Below, piece after piece: positions 33,586-42,212 of a stretch of 64,000 bases of DNA. The position numbers and the translations under genes were made by a program. The stretch is from NCBI GenBank assembly GCA_014529385.2, contig CM043966.1:100474587-100538586 (forward strand). The letters run 5' to 3'. Numbering within the stretch: the stretch's first letter is position 1; each line of letters starts with the position of its first letter. The notes below the pieces were generated by a model. It had not been told where the DNA came from. It made no database searches and worked only from the letters and a program-made list of their open reading frames with translations. Source of the DNA: Adiantum capillus-veneris (taxonomy: Eukaryota; Streptophyta; Polypodiopsida; Polypodiales; Pteridaceae).

Positions 33586-33850
33586 AATCCAATGCACCAA
33601 CATAACACAACCCGAAACTATCTAAGTGACAATTATGGTGCACTTCTGATGTTTGAGAACCCAAATACACACAAGTGAAAAATAATTCCATGAAAAAAAA
33701 TGAAACTCATGCCAGTTCACCATGGGGAAGCATTACTAGGACCATGCCAAATCCAATGCACCAACATAACACAACCAAAAACAATTCAATCACAATTATG
33801 GTGCACTTAAGAACCCAAATACAAACAAGGAAAGATGATTGCCATGTAGA
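33586..33850. repeat. 164-bp-offset imperfect tandem repeat
   Basis: AATCCAATGCACCAACATAA starts at 33586 and again at 33750, and both copies continue to ATTATGGTGCACTT and GAACCCAAATAC. Confidence 0.8.
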
Positions 33851-34995
33851 AAAGTTGAGCTAGTGCCAAGATTCTAGAAGAAAGCATTGCCAAAGAGCTC
33901 TCGTGCAGGCATCCTTGCTATACAATATAACAGGTGGAGAAGCTACAAGCACTACAAGTTATTTTCCATATGCACAAAGTGCTTATGCTATGCCCTCAAA
34001 TATATACAACCAAAACAATGGAGTATGCGCATTCATGTCCGCATAAGGCTCATGTCTAGATAATTATTGATACCAATACATTGCCTCATGATTCCCTCTA
34101 CCTATCACAAGTCCTTTGATGCATATAATTCAAGGAATCTGCTTAGTTGCATGTGTTGCCTTAAACATTCAACCACCCAGCAAAGCTTCTAGACAATAAG
34201 CACACCAAAAAATCCCATTGATTCCAAGAGAGAAAAACATTGTAAGCAATTCACGTACACAAAACCAAGTGTTTTGTAATGTAAGGACCATTTCAAGTGT
34301 TGAAACATCCGCCAAACAAATTGTGAAGGTTCTCTCCACCATCTCAAGTTGGATGTACGTGCAATCAACAATCCTCCCCTCTTGAACATTGTTAGTGAAG
34401 AGTGTAAGATGTGATTTTATTGACATCTTTCTATGTCAATACGGTAACAGGAAGGGCTAAAATACAATGGGAAGGGCTACGAGCCATCTATTGCCACCTA
34501 TTTTGGAATGGCTAAGAGCCATCTTTTTGTAATCCATCAGTGATTGCTTTCGATCGAACAATTCGATTCAGTTAAAATACCCATCAATTTTAATGGACAA
34601 GCAAGAGTCTTGCCATTACTGATTTTTGGGTATTATTTTCTCACTCTCTACCTTAAGTGTGAAGATCAAGTTGAGTTTTAGTAAGACTTAAACTCGTAAA
34701 GGCTTCTCTCTACCAAGGTGTATAGATGGAGCAAGCATTTCAGACGGCATGACTGTTCACAAAAACCCAAGATTATGGATTTTTGGGTCTAGAGCAGATC
34801 TAGTGGTGAATACGATTCAAACTTGAGTCTATCTTCTATTTTATCTATAGCACTAAGAGTGTCTATACAAGTATAGTTTTGGGGTAAGACCCAGCTTGTG
34901 ATTATTCAATCACTTATTAAAGTGTTGATGGACAATTCTTGGACCCATCACACTTGCACTTTCAAGAAAAGAAGTCCATAAGCTTCCAAAGGGTA
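33851..34995. other. non-coding DNA, nothing recognised
   Basis: A minus-strand 85-codon frame (34426-34169) resembles no family with confidence. Around 34450-34530 AGGGCTA and GAGCCATCT words repeat. Confidence 0.3.
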
Positions 34996-35183
34996 GTGGA
35001 TAATTTCAACTTTCAAAGTTGAATTCAAATACTGTTGGCTACTAGTTGAGCAGTTTCCCTACAAAGGTCTAACCACACGGTTTGACAATGTGGATAATTT
35101 CAACTTTCAAAGTTGAATTCAGATATTGTTGGCTTCTAGTTGAGCAGTTTCTCTACAAAGGTCTAACCACGCGGTTTGACAAT
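34996..35183. repeat. 94-bp tandem duplication with internal palindrome
   Basis: GTGGATAATTTCAACTTTC starts at 34996 and again at 35090, and both copies end in CGGTTTGACAAT. Each copy contains CAACTTTCAAAGTTG, a short perfect palindrome. Confidence 0.9.
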
Positions 35184-35531
35184 GTGGATTTTAACTGAGG
35201 GGTTTGGATTGCAAAGGCAACACCCAAGGTTACATGTGCAATACTACTTGCACCTCACTAATTTTCAGCTAGCACTCCTAGGCCTTTGCAGATGAGAAAT
35301 TTGGGCAGGTGCCTTTCGCTACGTATAAGTGAACTATGTTCAACCTCCAAGTACGCATCTAATTTGGTTTTGTTTCTTTTTGTTTTCTTTTCCACACATG
35401 ATGCATAAACTATGTTTTCATCCATTTTTGCTCTTAAGAGAAATGACACGGTCATTTAAGAGCCAAGCAGTTTGTGTTAAGTATGGAGCCTGATTTACCC
35501 CTTGTAATTTTCTGTGGTAAAAATGCACATT

Positions 35532-36191
35532 TGTAAGGCCCCCATTATGAGGAGAAGCCATCGTGCGTGAAGGAAAATCACTCGGCGGAAACCAAAATTT
35601 TCACGGCGGCCAAAATTCAAGGGCCAGAATATTCCTTTTTGTCGGAATATTATGGCCGGACGACGGTCGGAAAGTGGTCAAAAAACGACCGGTCGATTGG
35701 CCGGTTGGCCGGTGGTCGAAAGTCAATGGCCGGTGCCCGGTGGCCAAATTCAAAAGCGGACTTGTCTTCTCAAGGGCCGCCACACACAGGCGGATTGGAG
35801 GGTCCGATTTGGACATATCTACACAAGGGCGGCTACACATGGTTGCCTCTCATGAGAGAGGGCAACCCTTTTGGCCTATAAAAGGAGGCCATTTCTACAC
35901 ACATTTCATAGTGTGAAGTTGATGCAACAAGGTGGGTGTGAGGTGGTGAGAGTGAAGCAAGGCGGGAGCTCTATTAAGAGTAAAATCCCTTTGTAAACTA
36001 CTTCTTATTTTGAAGTACTAAACCCATTGAGTGGTTGCTTTCCCGTGGACATAGTCCACATTGGGTGAACCACGTATATCATGTGTACTCTTTCTCTCTC
36101 TCTACTCTATAATCTCTTGTGTGTGAAATCTATCTCTCTCCATTAAGTAATCTACTCAAATATCTATTTAGCTACGTCATATTTCCTAACG
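35532..36191 (+). repeat. probable solo Copia-type LTR
   Basis: It starts TGTAAGGCCCCC and has a GGCC/CCGG-rich U3, a strong TATAAAAGG at 35877-35885, and downstream CCCGTGGACATAG..GGTGAACCACGTA (about 36043-36075). The last is the conserved region found in many plant Copia LTRs. The region ends near CCTAACG at 36191. No second LTR, primer site or coding region adjoins it, and no target duplication was matched, so the ends are approximate. Confidence 0.55.
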
Positions 36192-36377
36192 GTTTGGGCT
36201 GTAGTATCCAACATAAGTTTCTGCATTATGCAATTATGGACCCACTTGTAGGGTTTGACTTGGCACATGTTATCACATGGGATACAACATGGTCTAGGAA
36301 CTCAAGGAGTTCAATTTAGCCAGTGTGGAGCATGGGTCTCTGTCACGCACGTCGCATGCGTGTTTACAGTTACCTCC

Positions 36378-36382
36378 ACACA
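36378..36382. repeat. probable target duplication ACACA, left copy
   Basis: ACACA precedes the left LTR; ACACC follows the right LTR at 46932-46936, so 4 of 5 bases match. Confidence 0.6.
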
Positions 36383-37451
36383 TGTTGGCGGATACGCCGC
36401 GACGGATGTCAGCATAGCGAGAACTCACCTAACATAGAATGTCAACTGAGGACGAAGCTCAACCCGCAGGCACGTGGAAGCAAGCAAAGGGTGTCAACCT
36501 CTACTCGATTGACTAATGACTACTTCCTACAGAGATATCAAATCTACATGCCATCGGTTCTGTGAATGTGAGAGTCTCCTATGATGCTACAGCAAGCCAA
36601 AATCCCATTAGACGATCTCAAAACTTCACGAAACTTGAGGGATATCCTATCAACACCAATAGGCCACTCTCCCTAACGTCTCTGACCACAAATCCTAACC
36701 CAATACCCTCCGTGCAGAAAACGTGTAGGATGTCTGGTCGGATTTTACAGGTCATTGTTTCTAAAATCTAACATGCCTAATGCGTAGCTCTACTCACTCT
36801 GATCATGTGGATATGCTGAAATGCAAAAACGGACAACGTTTACTCACCGAAAATCCAAAAGTAGCTCGCGGGTGAATCTGCCAAAACACAGACGAACGCA
36901 CGTAATGTAAGCATCAACGCGTAGCTCTCCTCGTGGGCAACACACTGCTGCTCTCCGTTTGCGATTCCGACCACCGTAGCTCTTGTAGCACACACACACA
37001 CACTCTCTCTCACTCTCTCGCAGTCTCCCAATTGACATAGAAGATAAGATTATTAGAAATATCCTTACAAAGCTTTAGGTTTTGGTTTATATACTAAACC
37101 TTAGAAAACCTAATGTCCGGCCAAAATGACTTGATTTGTCCCTATGCTTCTATAGAGCTTAATTACAACACCGTGAGCTGGCTTTGCTCATCCAACAAGC
37201 ATCTGCGACCAAAATACAATTGCCGACTTTAAATATGAGGTTCCTGTAAACATGACAAAAGTGGCCATAATGGCTCAAAATCATAATAACAGGATATTCG
37301 ATGATGTCCATGAGCTTGTATCTTCACATTACAACATCCATCTTCATCTTCATCACTTCATCAGTATCTTCATATGGAATCTTTAGAGAATCTTTGAGGA
37401 ATCTTCATGGAATCTTTGTGGAAGCGTTGTTGAAAGGTTGGCCTGTCAACA
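36383..37451 (-). repeat. 3' LTR of the Gag-only element
   Basis: Begins TGTTGGCGGATACG on the plus strand and ends CCTGTCAACA. The minus-strand TATA-like AGTATATAAACC is at about 37090-37101. It contains half of the leader palindrome (GTAGGATGTCT at 36725). Confidence 0.93.
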
Positions 37452-38921
37452 CTCTCCCCCTCCGAATTCTTGTCGTCCCCGACAAGACCCTGTGTTTGCA
37501 GTGGCCTTGATGAGTGCTTCATGTTTTTGTGTTGGTTGAATCTTTTGTTGTTGTAGTTGCTTCTACTAGATGCTTTGTATGTTGTAGAGTTACCTTTTTC
37601 TTGTACACGTAGTGTAGTTGAAGCCATAGCTCTCCCCCTCCGATTGGTTGTTGTATCGTGAATAAGTCGAGTGAGGTTTATTGTTGCAGCAAGTCTTTAT
37701 CTTGGCAGCTCTGTATTGTTTGTTCTTTGGGTGTCATCCTGCACGTGTACCTGTAAACTTGAAGCCTTTTTAAATTTTTTCTGGGCCGCTCCCCCTTGAT
37801 TTTCTAGTTGATGATCATGTAGTTGTTTGGGGATGCCGTTGGTCTGCTTTTCTGTTTTTATATAAAAAATAAAATGTGACGTATATTACAAAATGAAGGT
37901 CTTGGATACTTGGATAGGACTAAAGGGAAAAACCGAGTGGGAAAAAATGCCTTTAGTCACAATTAAATGTGAGGCTATATGTACTTATGTTTTGATGTAA
38001 CTGAGTTTTGTTGAGTTAAAGTACTTATAGCCATATGGCTACTATTATTGACTGGATATACATTGGATAAGTGTTAGTAGCTTGAAGTCAGAGTCGTTGT
38101 TGTTGAGCAAATGCTTATGAAACCTGTAACCGCTTCGTCACCGTCATTTTGTTGTGTAAGTGCATGGGTGGAACACAAATCGTGTCAAATGCAAATGCCC
38201 AATGATGGGACATTATATATGCTTGCACAGATAGATGCATGGGAAACAATATGTTGTGCGAGAAGAGTTTGAATGGGTGCTTCCAGGAGTGAATGTAGCT
38301 ATAGAAGCAAAACTATATTTGACTTCAAGAGCTGCCATTACTCACAAGAAGGGCTGTTGATGCTCGAGGTTTTTTCACTCTCCTCATTGTGTACATGTGC
38401 GTGAGTGTTTTGTGGATTACTCCGCCTCTCCACCAAATAAAATTGTTAGACTTTGACTCTTCTGCTCACCTATCTAGCATGAGCGACTCAATTTTACAAT
38501 ATGCTCAACTCTTCCAGCTTGAGCTATAATCTAAATATCTAAACTCATAGACCACAAAAAATATTAAGACATGAAGTTTGGGTCTGACGCTTGCTCATTT
38601 AGTGGCTCAGCTGCCCGACTCTTGACTCTTATGCCATGATCTTTATGGCGACTTGACTTACTCTCGGGAGCTTTCAACCAAGAATAGGTTTTGAAATTCA
38701 AAACTCCCATCCTCAAAGAGAGGATTTGTAAAGGACCATACTGGCAATATTGGTTTCTTTTGCCATACCTGGGTGACCTTGGTTGTCAAAATTTCTTTTT
38801 GTTGTTGTTGGTCCCTTGGTTGAGAAGATTGGCTCGCTCCATTCTCCGTAACACTTTGTCTATCATGTCTTGACATTTCTTGAGAGCTAGAGATGACTTC
38901 AATCTTCTTCGATATGTGTTG
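37452..38921 (-). other. 3' untranslated interior with three polypurine tracts
   Basis: No coding signal. On the minus strand GGAGGGGGAGAG occurs at 37452-37463, directly next to the LTR, and again at 37630-37641. A third, weaker purine tract AAGGGGGAGCGGC lies at 37785-37797. The first is the expected plus-strand primer. Confidence 0.6.
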
Positions 38922-39803
38922 TTATTTTGGCACCCATTTGTATTTGCATCGTGTGATTAGTGTGTCTTTGCTGATATCCTTTCCCTTGACTATGACATTG
39001 TCCTTGATTTTGCCTTCCGTGAAATTGCGATTATTTTCAAGCTGAAGTCGTCTGATTGAATGTTTACCTGGCATCTTTGGTAGCCAGATTCTCCGATTTC
39101 CTTGATAGTAACCTTGTGCTTGAAGAATTGTAGATGGCACTTCCCATGATGTTTTTGATGTCGTATTGAGATTTACAAGAGTGCCATTTTTGGGATTATT
39201 TACCGATGAAGTCCTATGTTGGTATGAAGGCCAGCTGGATTTGAAATTTCCTGCGTACCTTTGGCGAGCCTTGTTGGTTGGTCTCCTTTGGTGATATAAA
39301 TATGAGCTTTGTTGCTTTTGGGGACGCTTTTTGAAACCTTTATCCATCGCATAAGCCGAGGTCTGTGGTTTTGGTAACCAAAGTTTCTTTTGACCCTCAT
39401 AATAGCCTTGCTCTGCTAAGCTGTAGTGGGAGGCTATCCATCCCATGTGTTTACCTTTTGTCAATTGGCTAGGATCATTTACCCATATTGGGTCCTTGAC
39501 CTTTATTTCTTCAGCTTTAATGTAGATCTTTGAAAACCTTTGGCAGCGGTGATCTCGCAGTGTAGGGTATTTCGGTTGAAAGATTTTCTTTGGAGTCTGC
39601 CTTTCATGTGGAAGCATGTGGTCATTTGATGTAGAAGCTCTGTCTTGAACTTTTCTGGGTTGGATTGAAGACTCTGATTTAAGGGGCTGCTTTTGTTGGT
39701 AGGACATTTCTGGGCTCATTTTGGCTTTGCCTTTGTCGGCAGCCGATGATCTTGGAGCGGTAGTAGGCTGGCTTTCTTGAGAGCTAGTCGTGATGACCAT
39801 CAT
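38922..39803 (-). CDS. C-terminal Gag-like segment with WLPK repeats
   Basis: Open frame of 293 codons, basic, rich in Ser, Gln and Lys, without a recognised family. It contains repeated GYYEGQKKLWLPK and GYYQGNRRIWLPK and ends CKYKWVPK, so a (G-Y-Y)x(K/R)xW(L/V)PK motif occurs in full twice and in short form once. Similar W(I/V)PK motifs occur near the nucleocapsid of other plant retroelements. The upstream 190 bases (39804-39993) continue protein-like text (KPMEQWEPKATATIASEEES) but carry stops, so this was probably one polyprotein with the frame to its right. A frame change is needed at about 39994. Confidence 0.5.
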   Translation of the reverse strand: MMVITTSSQESQPTTAPRSSAADKGKAKMSPEMSYQQKQPLKSESSIQPRKVQDRASTSNDHMLPHERQTPKKIFQPKYPTLRDHRCQRFSKIYIKAEEIKVKDPIWVNDPSQLTKGKHMGWIASHYSLAEQGYYEGQKKLWLPKPQTSAYAMDKGFKKRPQKQQSSYLYHQRRPTNKARQRYAGNFKSSWPSYQHRTSSVNNPKNGTLVNLNTTSKTSWEVPSTILQAQGYYQGNRRIWLPKMPGKHSIRRLQLENNRNFTEGKIKDNVIVKGKDISKDTLITRCKYKWVPK

Positions 39804-39993
39804 TGAAGATTTTAGAAGTTCTCTGTCACTATTTACTTCTTAGCACTTGAAGGTCATTCAATGGTGACTTTTCTTATTGGAAATCTTTTGAAGCTTGTGT
39901 AGCAGGATGTTGAGGTTGACTCTCTTCTTCTGATGCAATGGTCGCCGTGGCCTTTGGTTCCCATTGTTCCATGGGTTTTGGTAGAGTCTCTTC

Positions 39994-40962
39994 TCAAAAA
40001 TATTCATTCATATCCTGCATTGCTTGTCCTTGGTAGTCAATTTTGGAGTCGGTCATTTCCCTTTCTTCTGTGGGTTCTAAAACTTCATCCACATCTTCTT
40101 TTAGCTTCTTTTGCTCTTTGATTTCTTCAATCATCCTTGTAGAGTCTACAGTAAAGGAATTCTCTTGTAGAATTTCAGCTTCATCCATTGATTCAACTTG
40201 CATGTCTTTGTCTCGTGAGGTGACACTAAGTTTTGTTGTTACCTCTGCCACCTCTTCTTGGGTTTGCTTACCATCTTCAGAATCTTGGCTTCTTTTGCTC
40301 TCGAACCTTGAACTGCGAGCTTCATCTTCATCACCTTGTGGATGCTTTGACTTGTCCTTACTGAGGTTCTTTAAGAGATCTTTAATCAGCTGATTTAATT
40401 GATCTTTTTTGAAAGTCTGATTCTCTATGATAATGTCGTTGACACCCTTGACTTCAAGCAACTGTGTCTTGAGCCTATCTTTTGTGCTCTGCGACAAGAT
40501 CTGCTTCTTTTCTGGAGATCTCGTTGGGGATTCTTGCTTCCGTTCCCTTGTTGTCACTGTCTGAACTTTGCTTTTGGCTTGTTGCTTCTTCTTTTCCAGG
40601 TAGAGCTTTGTTGGGCAGTCCTTGATTAAATGACTGATGGCACACTGGTTGCAATATGCCTCTATCTCAGCATTTGCATTCTTTGGACAAGGCAGCTCTC
40701 CATAATAATGCTGATAATGGTTTCCTGTGGTATCTAGATACAGATATGACCTTTTCTTTGCATGCATGAACCTGTAGATTACGACTGACTTAGGTGTATC
40801 CAATGGCTTCGTCTCTTTATCCTCCATCGTCTTCTCCTTGAGAAGCTGAAAATAGCTTCCATTATTGCTTGCATACAAAATCAAATCACTATCCATGATT
40901 TCTAGTAGTCGTAATGCTAATTCTTCCATCAACATATGGTGTTTGACGTGGGGCTTCTGCAT
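39994..40962 (-). CDS. central Gag-like segment with zinc knuckle
   Basis: 322 codons, starting MQKPHVKHHMLMEELALRLL. A knuckle-like CNQCAISHLIKDC lies at about residues 107-119; it is CX2CX3HX4C, one residue shorter than the retroviral CX2CX4HX4C. A long Lys/Glu/Gln-rich, probably helical and disordered acidic tail follows. It is in the same frame as the segment to the right, separated only by a TAA at 40966-40968. The two are therefore probably one ancestral frame. Nucleic-acid binding is inferred from the knuckle and from the position in an LTR element. Confidence 0.55.
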   Translation of the reverse strand: MQKPHVKHHMLMEELALRLLEIMDSDLILYASNNGSYFQLLKEKTMEDKETKPLDTPKSVVIYRFMHAKKRSYLYLDTTGNHYQHYYGELPCPKNANAEIEAYCNQCAISHLIKDCPTKLYLEKKKQQAKSKVQTVTTRERKQESPTRSPEKKQILSQSTKDRLKTQLLEVKGVNDIIIENQTFKKDQLNQLIKDLLKNLSKDKSKHPQGDEDEARSSRFESKRSQDSEDGKQTQEEVAEVTTKLSVTSRDKDMQVESMDEAEILQENSFTVDSTRMIEEIKEQKKLKEDVDEVLEPTEEREMTDSKIDYQGQAMQDMNEYF

Positions 40963-40965
40963 AGC

Positions 40966-41577
40966 TTAAAGGCTATGTTTTCGAGTTGATTTTGGCAAGG
41001 TTTGCACCGAGGGTGAAGATCGAACCGAATCTTTGTTTTCCGTTTCCCTGGATGGTGCTTTTGGACGGGGTCCAAGTATGTGACTTACAGGTTGCCCACA
41101 AATGCTAACCTCATCCATATCTTTTACATCGGCTATTTCATAGTGCCTACCGTATTTGTCGACCACAATGACATCTTGACCTGACCTTCTACATTTGGCA
41201 TTGTGAATTTCCGGTGGTCTCTCCTCCAGCTCGGCATCTTCCAATGCTTCTTGAAATTCCACTTGGGCTCCTGAAAAGGACACTGCTTCTTGTAAAACTG
41301 GACTTCTTAATCCCACTCTTGAAGAGATAGGGTCTCTTTGTTGTGTTTGAACTCCCCCCATCCGAGAGGGTTCCATATCTGATACTGGCCTTTGGTTATT
41401 GCTTGATGATATGACTTGTTGTGCTCTGTTAAGTAGCTCTTGAGACCGAGTTCTTTTTGAAGTTGTGCTATCTTCATAGCTGGTACTTCCGGCGTATTCC
41501 TTGTTTGTGCAATTTGGTGTGTTTGTGCTTTGTCTGGTGCTAGTGTGGTGCACGAGACTTGTGCCGTGTCTTTCCAT
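40966..41577 (-). CDS. Gag-like segment following a frameshift
   Basis: 203 codons, hydrophilic, with a folded-looking stretch QDVIVVDKYGRHYEIADVKD then VSICGQPVSHILGPR. No family recognised. It overlaps the preceding frame (to 41307) by 270 bases. The composition suggests that this frame is the coding one in the overlap, so a single frameshift near 41580 joins it to the N-terminal segment. Whether that shift is mutation or programmed cannot be told here. Confidence 0.5.
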   Translation of the reverse strand: MERHGTSLVHHTSTRQSTNTPNCTNKEYAGSTSYEDSTTSKRTRSQELLNRAQQVISSSNNQRPVSDMEPSRMGGVQTQQRDPISSRVGLRSPVLQEAVSFSGAQVEFQEALEDAELEERPPEIHNAKCRRSGQDVIVVDKYGRHYEIADVKDMDEVSICGQPVSHILGPRPKAPSRETENKDSVRSSPSVQTLPKSTRKHSL

Positions 41578-42212
41578 GTTGTGCCTTGTTGTGTGTCATG
41601 TGGTGTGTCACTCATTTGTGTAGTCACAGCTGTAGGTGTCAATTCTTCCAGGTGCGTAGTTAGAGTTAAACCCATGACGAGATGGTATACATTACCACCT
41701 TTAGAGATGTAGTCTTCTCCTCTTGAGCCAAACGCTTCTGCTGCAAAATAATGATTGTTTTCTATAGGAACTTCATGACTTGTGACAGCCCTGTAGTATC
41801 GACTGTCTTTGTCTCCATAGAGGGTACCAATTTTCCGTTTTCCATCTTGTGCTTTGTACAAAAAACTATTTGGAGGATATGTGTAGATATCTGTAAGTTG
41901 ATCTTTGTACAACATTTCTATCTCGTTGTCGATGTATTTTCCGTGCCTCATGTAAATTGATCCCAAACAGTCTTCCATGAAATCTCGATGTGGGTGTAGT
42001 ACATTCTTCGCTGTTTCAACTTCCACATATTGAGATGTCCGAGTTTCCTTTGTTTCTTTCTTTGTCTTGATGTACAAATTCCGATTGACATCCTCATAGC
42101 ATGGCAGTCCTTTGTAGTGGACAATCAGATAAATCCAAATTTGCTCTCTTGTAATTTCTGCGGATGTACTTGAAGATTCGTCTCGGCCAGTCTGATTCCT
42201 TTGAGACGCCAT
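41307..42212 (-). CDS. N-terminal Gag-like segment, unrecognised fold
   Basis: Starts at an ATG at 42212 (MASQRNQTGRDESSSTSAE) and is protein-like to about 41580. It has a hydrophobic and aromatic core region (EQIWIYLIVHYKGLPCYED, SQYVEVETAKNVLHPHRDF, YKDQLTDIYTYPPNSFLY). This could be a matrix or capsid-like domain, but I recognise no Retrotrans_gag or UBN2 signature. It is the first coding segment after the 3.6-kb leader of the element, the position expected of Gag. The last 90 or so codons are probably out of the ancestral frame. Confidence 0.55.
   Translation of the reverse strand: MASQRNQTGRDESSSTSAEITREQIWIYLIVHYKGLPCYEDVNRNLYIKTKKETKETRTSQYVEVETAKNVLHPHRDFMEDCLGSIYMRHGKYIDNEIEMLYKDQLTDIYTYPPNSFLYKAQDGKRKIGTLYGDKDSRYYRAVTSHEVPIENNHYFAAEAFGSRGEDYISKGGNVYHLVMGLTLTTHLEELTPTAVTTQMSDTPHDTQQGTTWKDTAQVSCTTLAPDKAQTHQIAQTRNTPEVPAMKIAQLQKELGLKSYLTEHNKSYHQAITKGQYQIWNPLGWGEFKHNKETLSLQEWD

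Noticed and set aside
35563-35916. Overlapping GGCC-rich frames on both strands
   Set aside because: They lie in the GC-rich U3-like part of a probable LTR, with a TATA box just downstream; no family similarity.
36840-37038. Conserved minus frames in both LTRs (ATRATVVGIANGEQQ)
   Set aside because: They appear twice only because the two LTRs are copies of each other; there is no coding evidence.
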